A stretch of 64,000 nucleotides of DNA from Rhodopirellula sp. (GTDB lineage: Bacteria; Planctomycetota; Planctomycetia; Pirellulales; Pirellulaceae): positions 69,272-133,271 of the forward strand of contig NZHC01000070.1 of the NCBI GenBank assembly GCA_002689655.1. The letters are read 5' to 3'. The translations under genes and the position numbers were made by a program. Position 1 is the first letter of the stretch, and each line of letters opens with the position of its first letter. Shown here piece by piece: positions 1 through 8,784 of the stretch. Under the pieces are notes generated by a model, which made no database searches, was not told the DNA's origin, and was given only the letters and a program-made list of their open reading frames with translations.

Positions 1-294
1 CATTGAGTGGCGATAGCGATCCCGTGTGCTTTCAATCTGCTTGGCAGCAGCAACTTCCTGATCTCGGGTCAAGAGTGGGATTTGCCCCATTTGCATGAGA
101 TACATGCGAACAGGATCCTCGGTTGGATCTGCGGTGGAGTCATGACGACGTCGATCTCGGTCATTGTTGGGTCGTTGGTCCTCGTCATGAGCCTCAGCAA
201 AGTGCTGGCCCATCACACGCGCACGTCTTGAATTAGACTCATCAGCATCGAATGCATCGTCTTGCAAGCTGCGTCGGCTAAACTTCTTTGCCAT
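1..294 (-). CDS. rpoD: RNA polymerase primary sigma factor (sigma-70 family), N-terminal part, cut by window edge
   Basis: Reading the minus strand from the ATG at 294 gives 98 residues that remain open to base 1, so only the N-terminus is present. It begins MAKKFSRRSLQDDAFD, continues through a charged, disordered stretch, and then shows the sigma region 1.2 signature DPVRMYLMQMGQIPLLTRD followed by QEVAAAKQIE. This signature is diagnostic of group 1/2 sigma-70 factors, which direct core RNA polymerase to promoters. Regions 2 to 4 lie outside the window, so the primary versus alternative role cannot be decided. The region 1.1-like N-terminus is short (about 60 residues), as in other non-proteobacterial primary sigma factors. 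The family call is firm; the symbol is an inference. Confidence 0.85.
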   Translation of the reverse strand, partial: MAKKFSRRSLQDDAFDADESNSRRARVMGQHFAEAHDEDQRPNNDRDRRRHDSTADPTEDPVRMYLMQMGQIPLLTRDQEVAAAKQIESTRDRYRHSM

Positions 295-775
295 CGTCGG
301 TTCCTCTAAACCCGTTTCGTATCGGTCGGACAGGTGTTGGGGAGACCAAGCAGGCATAGTGCCGCAACTCTCTGAGGGGGAGGTATAAATCATGGCAAAC
401 TGTTGTGTGCGAATAAGTTGCGTGAAAAGTGACCCGAAATTTCATCCCCCCGGACGTTGCTTTTGCACCTCAGCCAAGCGTTGCGAAAAGTCAACAGCTG
501 TGGATTCGATGAATCGCTCGCAGAGTCACGACGGGCGTCGTTTTCTGCTTCGGTGTCCAACACTAGGTCACTTTGCGTGCTCTACCCGCTTTGTCCCCAT
601 GGATTTACACTTATCTTTCGATTTGGCGGGTCGGTACGTATCGTTCACGCGTCCTCAAACAACCTCTATTCAGTCCTTTCGCGTGCGATCATTGCTTTGT
701 TTTGATGCGCAACAGGGCGGAAGGGTTCCATTTCCCAGGTTTCGTCACCGAAGAAACTGATGAGTTTATTCCGCT
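295..775. other. Intergenic region between divergent sigma factor and glnE genes
   Basis: These 481 bases separate two divergent genes and must hold both promoters. The overlapping plus-strand open frames here (roughly 390-760) have no recognisable protein character and compete with one another, so I regard them as spurious. No tRNA, convincing terminator or repeat was seen. The glnE start has no clear Shine-Dalgarno sequence. Confidence 0.5.
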
Positions 776-3700
776 ATGGAAGCTGATCCTCCTTACACCG
801 ACGATGGTGCCCTGAACTGGCTCGATTTGACTCGATTCAGCGATCCAGAGCAGGTGAAAAGCGACCTCCGAGCCATCTGGAACTCCGGAGCCCCTCCTGA
901 ACTGCTGCACAGCCTGCGTTTAGGTCTGACCGCTCATCTTGATCAACTCGATGACTCGGACGAAATAATCCGCCATCTGAGCCGGTTTATCGACTCCAGC
1001 TCGGATCCTGTCTCGTTGCTGGCGTTATTCGAACGGGACTCCGAAGCCTTACCAGCATTACTGCAAGTTTTTGCAACGAGCAAAACCCTCGCAAATCGCT
1101 TGATTTCGGATCCGGAAACCTTCGATCTGATCCGAGCCAGTGACGGCAAAGCGGCATCTCCTGAGATGCTGATCGACCAATTGCTGACTGAACTGCGGGA
1201 TCTGGAGCAGCCAAATCGAGCAGCTCTGGTGATTCGCCGCTTTTCCTCCAAAGAAATACTTCGGATCGCCTATGGCGAATTTGTCCGTGGTGCGACACCT
1301 GAAAGAGTAGGCCGTCAAATTGCCGGTGTGATCGATGCCGTCATCGAAGCAGGACTCAACTTCACTCTGCAGCGACTTGCCGAACGTCGCGGCATGCCGC
1401 AACGCCCCGATGGGACGACACCGGAGCTCACCGTCATTGGTCTGGGACATCTCGGTGGCGAAGAGATGGGTTACGGATCATCAATCAAGCTCGTCTTTCT
1501 CTATGATTCAATCGATAACCAAAATGTCTGGCATCGGGATTTTTACAATACAGTTGTCAACGAGCTGCTGACGCTGCTGCGAGGCAACGAATCTCGCAGT
1601 GATGGAATGGATATTGATCTGCGTGAAGGACCTCGTTACGAAGTCGGAGTGCACATTTGCAGTTTCCGTGAAGCTTTACGGATCTACGAAACTGCTGGAC
1701 GAACCTGGCAACGACTGAGCTTTGTAAAAGCTCGAGTAGTCGCTGGCTCTCAAAAACTAGGCAAGGCATTCCTCAGTCGCCTTGAACCATGGATTTATCG
1801 TCGTTTCATGAGCCGCGTCGAAATTGCCGAAATCCGCACTCTCAGGAATAAGCTCGAAAAGTCACTCCTCAAGGACTCAGACGCACGCGAAGACATTGGG
1901 CGGAGCCCTGGCGGTCGTGATGATCTCGAACTGACAGTTGAGTTTTTACAGCTGTTGCACGGTGGCAATCTTGGCAGCGTACGCTGTCGCAACACGTACG
2001 ACGCAATCTTTTCGCTCGAGCAAGCTGGCTGTCTGACTCATCAGGAAGCGACGCTGCTGTCGGAAAACTATGCCCGACTTTGCCGGCTTCAGCACCAACT
2101 ATCGGTCATGTTCGATCAATCCAGCAGTCTCCTTCCCAGTGAAACGGCAGCTCGCAAACGCCTCGCCTGGCAACTCGGTATTCGTGCAGCCAATGGAACA
2201 GGCGGCGACATCGAACGTTTCGAGACTCTTTTGAACGACACGTTCGACAAGAACTGTCGCATGATCAATCATCTGATGCTGGATGCTCCTGGAGATGGTG
2301 ATTCGGTCGCATCCGAAACCGAACTATTACTTGATCCCAACCCTGACCCAGCGATGGTAGAAAAAACACTTTCGAGACATGGCTTAGTGAACCCGCAGCA
2401 CGCCATGGAAAATCTGGCGGCCCTAAGTACGGAATCTGTACCATTCCTGTCGCCGCATCGCTGCCGTCACTTCCTCACGTCCATTGCCCCCGCTTTGCTC
2501 ACTGAAGTTTCACGCACTCCTGACCCCGACGCAACACTCGCATCGCTTGTGGAAGTCACCGACTCGCTGGGAGCAAAAGCAACACTTTGGGAGTTATTAG
2601 GCAGCAGCCGTCCAACGATGGAATTAATGGTGCGACTTTGTGCGACAACCCCCTACCTCAGTGGCATTCTCACCAACAACCCCGGCATGATCGATGAACT
2701 CATTGACTCACTGTTGATGAATCGTATGCCTTCGGCACAACGCCTCGATGCACATTCCATCGCCGTCTGTCGAGGTGCCAACGATATTGAACGCATTCTC
2801 TGGACATTCAAAAATAGCGCTCACTTGAATATTGGCGTACGCGACATACTCGGAAAAGACACGCTTGAGGCGACTCACCAGTCCATTGGTGATACCGCTG
2901 AGTCCTGCGTCCGTCGCATGATCGAGCATGAACAAGAGTCTCTTGCCAATCAATATGGCGACCCGTGTGACGAGGAAGGTAACCCTGCCGAACTCATTAC
3001 GCTTGGTCTGGGAAAACTTGGTGGACGTGAACCGAATTACCACAGTGACTTGGATGCCATTTTTCTTTATTCGTCAACTGGAGAGACAAAACGCCGTATT
3101 GGTGGGCATCGCGCAACGCTGACCAACCAACAATTCTTTAACCAATTGACCCAACGAGTCATCGCGAGAATCAACCAACCCGGCCCCGATGGGCGACTCT
3201 ACGAACTTGATTCACGCTTGCGTGATACCGCAGAAGAAGGTGTCTTGGCCATGAGGCTCGAGGATTTCTGGTTGCGTTTCCGAGAAAACACAGCACCGTT
3301 ATGGCAGCGTCTTGCACTCTGCAAAGCCCGATCCATTTCTGGATCACGCGACTTGCGAGCCAAGGCAGACGAGACCATTGCAGAGCTCATTCGCAGCACC
3401 AAATGGAAACCAGAGATGGCAATTGAAATTCGGGAAATGCGAGAACGAATGCAACAAACTGCGACTCAGGCCAACATGAAGCGTGGCGAAGGCGGTACAG
3501 TCGACATCGAATTTGTTTCCCAAATGCTCACCTTGCGGCATGCCCACGAATCACCTCAGATTCTCCAAGCGGGTACGACCTGCACACTGCTGGCTCTTGC
3601 CGATGCGGGACACCTCAGCGATCAGGAGTCGATGACCCTCGTCACTGGATACCGGACTCTCCGCAGAATCGAAGCAAATCTGAGACTTATGAACACTACC

Positions 3701-3856
3701 GCAAGACACGAATTACCCGATGATTCGCACCTGATGAAAAATCTAGCGTTCCTGATGCATGAGACAGATCCCGAGATGATCGTCGCTCAGTGTGGTCAAA
3801 CACGACACAATAATCGCAAGGTTTTCAATCAGATTTTTGATCGTGCAAGTAGCTAA
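776..3856 (+). CDS. glnE: Glutamine synthetase adenylyltransferase (GlnE-type) with degenerate N-terminal catalytic domain
   Basis: The 1026-residue protein has the two-domain GlnE architecture: two nucleotidyltransferase domains, each followed by a helical region, somewhat longer than the roughly 950 residues of enteric GlnE. GlnE controls glutamine synthetase by adenylylation (C-terminal domain) and deadenylylation (N-terminal domain) in response to PII and glutamine. The C-terminal motif at about residues 743-763 is intact (GLGKLGGREP, then HSDLDAIFLY, with the two metal-binding Asp). The equivalent N-terminal motif at about 222-244 reads GLGHLGGEEMGYGSSIKLVF, so the Asp-x-Asp pair is replaced by Ser and Lys. 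The domain fold looks preserved, but metal-dependent deadenylylation there looks unlikely. The gene ends 61 bases before the sulfatase. The ATG at 776 is the first in frame. Confidence 0.88.
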   Translation: MEADPPYTDDGALNWLDLTRFSDPEQVKSDLRAIWNSGAPPELLHSLRLGLTAHLDQLDDSDEIIRHLSRFIDSSSDPVSLLALFERDSEALPALLQVFATSKTLANRLISDPETFDLIRASDGKAASPEMLIDQLLTELRDLEQPNRAALVIRRFSSKEILRIAYGEFVRGATPERVGRQIAGVIDAVIEAGLNFTLQRLAERRGMPQRPDGTTPELTVIGLGHLGGEEMGYGSSIKLVFLYDSIDNQNVWHRDFYNTVVNELLTLLRGNESRSDGMDIDLREGPRYEVGVHICSFREALRIYETAGRTWQRLSFVKARVVAGSQKLGKAFLSRLEPWIYRRFMSRVEIAEIRTLRNKLEKSLLKDSDAREDIGRSPGGRDDLELTVEFLQLLHGGNLGSVRCRNTYDAIFSLEQAGCLTHQEATLLSENYARLCRLQHQLSVMFDQSSSLLPSETAARKRLAWQLGIRAANGTGGDIERFETLLNDTFDKNCRMINHLMLDAPGDGDSVASETELLLDPNPDPAMVEKTLSRHGLVNPQHAMENLAALSTESVPFLSPHRCRHFLTSIAPALLTEVSRTPDPDATLASLVEVTDSLGAKATLWELLGSSRPTMELMVRLCATTPYLSGILTNNPGMIDELIDSLLMNRMPSAQRLDAHSIAVCRGANDIERILWTFKNSAHLNIGVRDILGKDTLEATHQSIGDTAESCVRRMIEHEQESLANQYGDPCDEEGNPAELITLGLGKLGGREPNYHSDLDAIFLYSSTGETKRRIGGHRATLTNQQFFNQLTQRVIARINQPGPDGRLYELDSRLRDTAEEGVLAMRLEDFWLRFRENTAPLWQRLALCKARSISGSRDLRAKADETIAELIRSTKWKPEMAIEIREMRERMQQTATQANMKRGEGGTVDIEFVSQMLTLRHAHESPQILQAGTTCTLLALADAGHLSDQESMTLVTGYRTLRRIEANLRLMNTTARHELPDDSHLMKNLAFLMHETDPEMIVAQCGQTRHNNRKVFNQIFDRASS

Positions 3857-3917
3857 TATAGGTATTGATCGCACTCTGACCGTACGTTGCATTCTACCCG
3901 GCACCGACACTTACCAA

Positions 3918-5399
3918 ATGACATTCATGGCTCTGCTTCAACGACTACCCGTAATCTGTCTATTCTTGCTGGCCAGCGCGTGTCCCGACTGGGGGTTGGC
4001 CGCCAATAGAACGGCGGCCCAAGCCAAATCACCCAACATTGTGATGATTCTGGTTGATGACATGGGCTACGGTGATGCCCAGTGCTACAACGGTGAGTCC
4101 AAGATCCCAACACCCAATATCAACCAGCTGGCTCGTGAGGGTATGCGTTTCACTGATGCACATGCTGCCGGACCGCTGTGTCACATGTCCCGCTATGGTT
4201 TGATGACAGGGCGTTTCCCTTTCCGCACTGACGTTTCGCTGTGGCGCGAGCACCCCTTAATCGAAGCTAACCAAACAACCATTGCCAGCCTGCTTGCGAA
4301 CAACGCTTACCAAACAGCGATGGTTGGTAAATGGCATCTTGGCTTTGAAGAGAATGGTTATGACGAGCCATTGCCTGGTGGGCCGGTTGACCGTGGATTC
4401 CACTCTTTCTTTGGCATCCGCGCCTCCACTGACATCCCTCCCTACTTCTACATTCGAGGCAACCGCGCCGTCTCGCCGCCAACTGAAAATATCGAGGCAA
4501 GAAACACCAAAGGTTGGAGCAAGATCCAGGGCGAATTCTGGAGAGCCGGGGGCATTGCTCCCGGTATGGAACTCAAGGATGTACTTCCCCGCTTTACAGA
4601 TGAAGCCATTGATGTGATCAAAAGACACGAAAACAAGTCCGCTGAACAACCGCTTTTCCTCTACTTGGCATACCCAGCTCCCCACACGCCTTGGCTACCA
4701 GCGAAACAATTTCGTGGTAAAAGCGGTGCAGGCATTTACGGTGAATTCACCCTGATGGTCGATCACATGATCGGACGTGTCCTGAAAGCACTGAAGCAAG
4801 CCGACATGGCTGAGGACACTCTTGTGATCTTTTCCTCGGACAATGGTCCCGTCTGGTATGAAGAAGACGTCGAACGCTTCGACCATGACAGCTCAGGTGG
4901 ACTGAGAGGCATGAAAGCTGACGCATGGGAATGCGGACATCGCATGCCGTTCATTGTGCGTTGGCCGGGCAAGGTGAAGCCCGGCACAGTGAACGATCGC
5001 CTGATCTGCTTCACCGATCTCTTGGCGACATTTGGTGAACTGGTCGGCACAGAACTGTCGACAGACGCTGGGCCAGATAGCTTCAGTTTCTACAAGACGC
5101 TCCTGGGTCAATCCGAGCCGGATCGACCCACACTCGTGATCAAGAGCGGTAGTGGTGCCATGACCGCTCGCCAAGGTCCATGGAAACTGATCACGCAACT
5201 CGGGTCCGGCGGTTTTTCAAAACCGAGTCGCATCAAAACAACAAAAGGCGGCCCCGCAGGACAGTTGTACAATCTTGATGACGATCTCGGAGAACTCAAC
5301 AACTTGTATGACCAGAAGCCGGATGTCGTAGCCAGAATTTCCACTGAGCTGAAACGCATCCAAGAAAACGGCTCGAGCCGCCTGCCAAACATCCAATAG
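3918..5399 (+). CDS. Secreted formylglycine-dependent sulfatase (family S1)
   Basis: An arylsulfatase-type hydrolase of 493 residues that should cleave sulfate esters outside the cytoplasm. The N-terminus is a hydrophobic signal segment (residues about 6-23) ending LLASAC, so a lipoprotein anchor is possible. The metal-site motif LVDDMGYGDA (about residues 46-55) and the late FSSDNGPVWYEE (about 304-315) match the family. The modification site is C88 in LCHMSRYGLMTGR: Cys and Arg of the C-x-P/A-x-R signature are present, but the third position is Met. The frame is open further upstream into glnE. The ATG at 3918 is preferred because it places the signal peptide at the N-terminus and avoids that overlap. 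Sulfatases are abundant in marine planctomycetes that eat sulfated polysaccharides; the substrate is unknown. Confidence 0.88.
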   Translation: MTFMALLQRLPVICLFLLASACPDWGLAANRTAAQAKSPNIVMILVDDMGYGDAQCYNGESKIPTPNINQLAREGMRFTDAHAAGPLCHMSRYGLMTGRFPFRTDVSLWREHPLIEANQTTIASLLANNAYQTAMVGKWHLGFEENGYDEPLPGGPVDRGFHSFFGIRASTDIPPYFYIRGNRAVSPPTENIEARNTKGWSKIQGEFWRAGGIAPGMELKDVLPRFTDEAIDVIKRHENKSAEQPLFLYLAYPAPHTPWLPAKQFRGKSGAGIYGEFTLMVDHMIGRVLKALKQADMAEDTLVIFSSDNGPVWYEEDVERFDHDSSGGLRGMKADAWECGHRMPFIVRWPGKVKPGTVNDRLICFTDLLATFGELVGTELSTDAGPDSFSFYKTLLGQSEPDRPTLVIKSGSGAMTARQGPWKLITQLGSGGFSKPSRIKTTKGGPAGQLYNLDDDLGELNNLYDQKPDVVARISTELKRIQENGSSRLPNIQ

Positions 5400-5417
5400 C
5401 CAATATTTAAGAGCGAC

Positions 5418-5431
5418 TAGGCGTTCGCCTA
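5418..5431. terminator. Candidate bidirectional hairpin between convergent genes
   Basis: TAGGCG and CGCCTA form a perfect six-base inverted repeat around a two-base loop (effectively a tetraloop) between the ends of the sulfatase and DUF1080 genes, which converge. There is no T-run, so Rho-independent termination is uncertain. It could instead be a short palindromic repeat element. Confidence 0.25.
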
Positions 5432-5542
5432 CGGCATCGCTAACGGAACGACTGAACAGAGCTGATGTCCCAAACAGCACAACGGCTCTTCAGGACCAGC
5501 ATTCACCACGATCAGTTCCGACGGACCGAACAAGACAGTCGA

Positions 5543-6229
5543 TTACTTGACCTTCTCGCCATCCGTGAGTTCGCGAATACGCACTTTCTTCCACGATACG
5601 CTGAACGGTCCAGTTCCCGACTTGATCGAGTGGACCTGCAATCCAATGAATCCTGACGCGTCGCGATCATCTTCAAAGTCTGCAACGGGGACACCATTCA
5701 CAAAACTGCGAATTCGACTGCCTTGCGCGACGACGCGAAACGCATTCCATTTGCCAGCTTTATAAATAGCCTGTTTCTCGGCAGCTTTGACAGTGGAATC
5801 AAGCCACCGAGTTCGCCGCCCCTCATCCCAAAAATTACCCGCACAACCATTTTCACGATTGGTTTTGGAAGTGATCTCACATTGATATCCATACACTTCT
5901 CCTTTTTCTCGCATGCGGTTTGGCTTTGACTCCTGAGGGGTTTCTTGTGCGTACTGATGACTTCTTATCTGCACCCCCGAATTCAACTCAGGGTCGCACC
6001 GCACCTCGAACTCCAAAACAAAATCCGAGTACGGCCCCCGTGTCAGAAAAGTGTTCTTTCCGGGGCCAGTCGTTCCAGTTATCACACCATCCTCGATTAC
6101 GTAACTTGCCCCACCACCAACTTTATTCCAGTCCTTCAACGTGCTGCTCTTCGACAACTCCACCCAGTCACCCGCTGTGACCGTAAGCGAACCAAACGTG
6201 ATCAATAACGCACTAAAAACGAGTCTCAT
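5543..6229 (-). CDS. Secreted DUF1080 (3-keto-disaccharide hydrolase-type) protein
   Basis: The 228-residue product starts with a signal peptide (MRLVFSALLITFGSLTVTAG) followed by one DUF1080 concanavalin-like domain. Diagnostic stretches are WVELSKSSTLKDWNKVGGG, FVLEFEVRCDPELNSGVQIR and the C-terminal FIGLQVHS. DUF1080 proteins are beta-sandwich proteins, some shown to hydrolyse 3-keto-glycosides, and are very abundant in planctomycetes. The size is that of a single-domain member with no catalytic or cytochrome module attached. It converges on the sulfatase gene. Export to the periplasm or outside and a role in glycan breakdown are inferred; the substrate cannot be read from the sequence. 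Confidence 0.85.
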   Translation of the reverse strand: MRLVFSALLITFGSLTVTAGDWVELSKSSTLKDWNKVGGGASYVIEDGVITGTTGPGKNTFLTRGPYSDFVLEFEVRCDPELNSGVQIRSHQYAQETPQESKPNRMREKGEVYGYQCEITSKTNRENGCAGNFWDEGRRTRWLDSTVKAAEKQAIYKAGKWNAFRVVAQGSRIRSFVNGVPVADFEDDRDASGFIGLQVHSIKSGTGPFSVSWKKVRIRELTDGEKVK

Positions 6230-6400
6230 TTTGGACCTCAGAATAAAGGAAGACGAAGACGACTATCCTACTAAATTTCGCGGCTTGCATCAGTCATGCC
6301 TGTGCGAAACAAACCGACAAACCAATTTCCGCTCAGAAGAGGAATCACACACATACCAGCAACCAGCCTCAAGTGAGCGTTGACCAGAAATCGCCCCGAG

Positions 6401-6823
6401 TCACTCCTCGGCAATCCCCCGCAAACTCAGAGGCATCCGGTACCGTACCCACGCAGGAAAAACCACGCGAGCTATTTCCGGGCGCCCGATCGACGCCTTG
6501 ATACGATTCGAAAACAGCTTGTTATCAGGGATGACTTGATCAAAATCATCCCAGGGAATGAAAAGCGGTGGGTGCCCAAAACGGAAGGGAAACGCGATCG
6601 AAATCTGCAAACCTTCATCAGTACAACAGAACGATAATACGGAATGATAATTCACAGGCCCAATGCGAGCTGTCCGCATCCATGCCCGCTCACCTGCCAC
6701 CCGATGCTCTAACCGATAGTCAGCCGCAAGACGAGTCCATCCACTTACACTTGCCAAAATCCAGCATAAGAGGGCGGCGGCAAGCGGGACCAAGAGAAGA
6801 TAAAAAAGTGAACCATCGTTCAT
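6401..6823 (-). CDS. Small membrane-anchored hypothetical protein
   Basis: The 140-residue product has one strongly hydrophobic N-terminal segment (about residues 6-26, YLLLVPLAAALLCWILASVSG). A soluble part follows that includes a beta-rich stretch around ISIAFPFRFGHPPLFIPWDDF, reminiscent of small PH-like or membrane-associated beta domains. I do not recognise a named family. It lies 120 bases downstream of the PIN/TRAM gene on the same strand and could be co-transcribed with it. The length, composition and absence of a competing frame support a real gene; the function is unknown. Confidence 0.6.
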   Translation of the reverse strand: MNDGSLFYLLLVPLAAALLCWILASVSGWTRLAADYRLEHRVAGERAWMRTARIGPVNYHSVLSFCCTDEGLQISIAFPFRFGHPPLFIPWDDFDQVIPDNKLFSNRIKASIGRPEIARVVFPAWVRYRMPLSLRGIAEE

Positions 6824-6943
6824 TTTGCAAGTACCATTCCACCATGCGGCGCGAAGTATCCGTTACGACTTACGCAACCAACTCGGCACCGCGAATGAGC
6901 ACTGGCCACGTTGGTAGTGCCAGAGCCACTGATAACAATGCCA

Positions 6944-7957
6944 CTAAGTCTCGAACTTCGTGAAGATCATCTTTCCGGCATTGGTCTGAAGAGTACTTGT
7001 GACCCGCACCTCTAACTCATCACCAATCCGATCCCGAGCTCCCTCGATCACTACCATCGTACCATCATCAAGATATCCGACCCCCTGCTCTGGCCCTTCC
7101 CCTGCCTTGATCACCTTCAGCCTGAAGATCTCATCCGGGAGGAAAACCGGGCGTAATGAATTACTGATCTCATTCAGATTAATCACGGCAACATTGTGTA
7201 ACTTTGCAACCTTATTCAGATTGAAATCACCTGTTACCACCTTTCCCTCCAAATGCTTTGCCAGCAGGACCAACTTGAGATCGACTGTCTGACCTGCGAG
7301 TTCTGGCAACTCACGATCAAAAATCATGAGATCTACATTCTCGTCCGCACGCATTCGATTCAGCACATCCAATCCTCGGCGACCACGGATGCGACGCAAC
7401 TTGTCTCCGCTATCAGCAATCGCTTGCAATTCGCTCAAGGCGAACCGCGGCATGATTAACTGATTGTCAAAAACCCCTGTTGATACGAGATCAGCAATTC
7501 GTCCATCAATCACCACGCTTGTATCAAGAACCAGCGGTTTGAAACCTTTCACCTCACGCACAAACTCCACATACGGAATCAGAAAACGGAAGTCATCTTT
7601 GGTTTGCAGCAACACACTCGTACAGATGTAACACAAAACCAATGCGATCACTAACTGAACCGTCAACGGAGTAACATTGAAAGTCTGTTGCAGAAGCGGA
7701 CCCAACGCGATAGAGAACACATATGTAAGAAGAACACCAACAAGAACACCAAAGTAGATCGATGTGATAGTGTCAATACGTTTTCGTGGTGCATAAATGT
7801 CACCAATGACGACAACCAACGCCAGCGACATGACACCCGTGAAAACCAACCAAGGCGTTGCCTCATTGGAATTCGCTGCATTCAGCGATGCATTAATAAT
7901 AGCTGAAACGCCCCCTGCACAAAGCAGAAAAACGCATCGAAGAATGATGAGATCCAT
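6944..7957 (-). CDS. PIN/TRAM-domain membrane protein (YacL-like)
   Basis: The 337-residue product has about four transmembrane helices in its first 115 residues. A PIN ribonuclease-like domain follows from about residue 140: LVLDTSVVIDGRIADL carries the first acidic residue, and MIFDRELPEL and VVTGDFNLNKVAKL the later ones. A TRAM RNA-binding domain occupies about residues 275-337 (ending GDELEVRVTSTLQTNAGKMIF). This is the architecture of Bacillus YacL and its relatives, integral membrane proteins with a predicted cytoplasmic RNase activity of unclear target. The acidic PIN residues appear present, so nuclease activity is possible. The ATG at 7957 directly precedes the first helix. Confidence 0.88.
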   Translation of the reverse strand: MDLIILRCVFLLCAGGVSAIINASLNAANSNEATPWLVFTGVMSLALVVVIGDIYAPRKRIDTITSIYFGVLVGVLLTYVFSIALGPLLQQTFNVTPLTVQLVIALVLCYICTSVLLQTKDDFRFLIPYVEFVREVKGFKPLVLDTSVVIDGRIADLVSTGVFDNQLIMPRFALSELQAIADSGDKLRRIRGRRGLDVLNRMRADENVDLMIFDRELPELAGQTVDLKLVLLAKHLEGKVVTGDFNLNKVAKLHNVAVINLNEISNSLRPVFLPDEIFRLKVIKAGEGPEQGVGYLDDGTMVVIEGARDRIGDELEVRVTSTLQTNAGKMIFTKFET

Positions 7958-8342
7958 CGTCGTAAACGCCCCGAACTATCTGAGAAAATGATAACCAGCC
8001 ACCAAACGGTTGCCCAACGGCGGATAAACGGCTCGCCTTCAATCCAATTTAGGTTAGTGCCGCACTCGACTCCATAGGTGTGCCTCGGTTTACTGTCCCT
8101 ACCTCCAACAGGCTACAAACAGCCGCCCCACCTAGACTGCCAAGGCAACCCAAGCCACCCATAGAGCGACCTAAAGGCAGCCAAAGGCCCGTTAGCGGTC
8201 CCGAGATTTGGCACGCAAACAACCTGTCAAACCGGAAATATAAACAAATGATCATACAGGCCGTGGGAATGCTTGTGCTACGACCGATCATCTTTTCCGC
8301 CGTCAACGGACGACTGCCCCTGCCAACGGCAACATTGCCGAT
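7958..8342. other. Intergenic region downstream of the oxidase operon
   Basis: These 385 bases lie between the end of the subunit IV gene and the start of the PIN/TRAM gene. A CGGCAA-CA-TTGCCG palindrome (8327-8340) follows the subunit IV stop codon immediately and may end or stabilise the operon transcript, though it has no T-run. Open frames of 85-88 codons exist on both strands (8049-8306 minus, 8080-8346 plus) but neither resembles a known protein. Confidence 0.4.
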
Positions 8343-8747
8343 CTAAGGAGCCCCATCCACGGTCGTGATCGTCGGCTCTGCGACAGCCGGTGCAAGTTCT
8401 TCCACTCTGGGTTCAAAGGAATGCGATGTCATCATCGAATCACCCAAGGTGAACATCACAAACAGCCCGACGAACACGAACGACCCAATGAAAATAATCG
8501 CATTGAATGGTTTGTCCGCAAGCATATGCATGAAGAATGCCATCACTAACACCGCCTTGACCGTCGCGATGAACATGACCGTCGCGACCTCGAAAGCCCC
8601 AAAGTCAAAACTAGCTTGGGCCACCGTAATGACAGTGAGAAACGTCAATGCGAAGAAAACCGCCAGTAAGGTTTGCACCGACATGGGGTGCGCGAAATCG
8701 TGACCATCAGCGGAATGGTCATCTTCGGAGTGAGCGTGGGCAGACAT
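8343..8747 (-). CDS. Cytochrome c oxidase subunit IV (prokaryotic, caa3/CyoD-like)
   Basis: The 134-residue protein starts with a His/Asp-rich segment (HAHSEDDHSADGHDFAHP) and then has three transmembrane helices: about residues 27-48, 55-76 (VATVMFIATVKAVLVMAFFMHM) and 84-103. That is the layout of the small fourth subunit of bacterial haem-copper oxidases, and the VKAVLVMAFFMH motif is typical. It is the last gene of the respiratory operon, starting 37 bases after the subunit III stop. It assists oxidase assembly or stability in the cytoplasmic membrane and has no cofactor. Confidence 0.85.
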   Translation of the reverse strand: MSAHAHSEDDHSADGHDFAHPMSVQTLLAVFFALTFLTVITVAQASFDFGAFEVATVMFIATVKAVLVMAFFMHMLADKPFNAIIFIGSFVFVGLFVMFTLGDSMMTSHSFEPRVEELAPAVAEPTITTVDGAP

Positions 8748-8784
8748 TTTTCGTACCAGGTTTTGTTCTTTGAACGGGTTTCAG

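Noticed and set aside
349-366. Sigma-54-like element (GGCAC, ten bases from GG to GC, TGCT) upstream of the sigma factor gene
   Set aside because: Only part of the -24/-12 consensus matches, the TG before GGCAC is missing, and sigma-54 control of a primary sigma gene would be odd. A single match of this quality is expected by chance.
392-815. Three overlapping plus-strand open frames before glnE
   Set aside because: They compete in different frames, have unnatural composition, lack ribosome-binding sites and fill a region that must contain two promoters.
8049-8346. Open frames of 85-88 codons on both strands after the oxidase operon
   Set aside because: No recognisable motifs, mutually exclusive frames, and no ribosome-binding site. 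I could not prefer one over the other.
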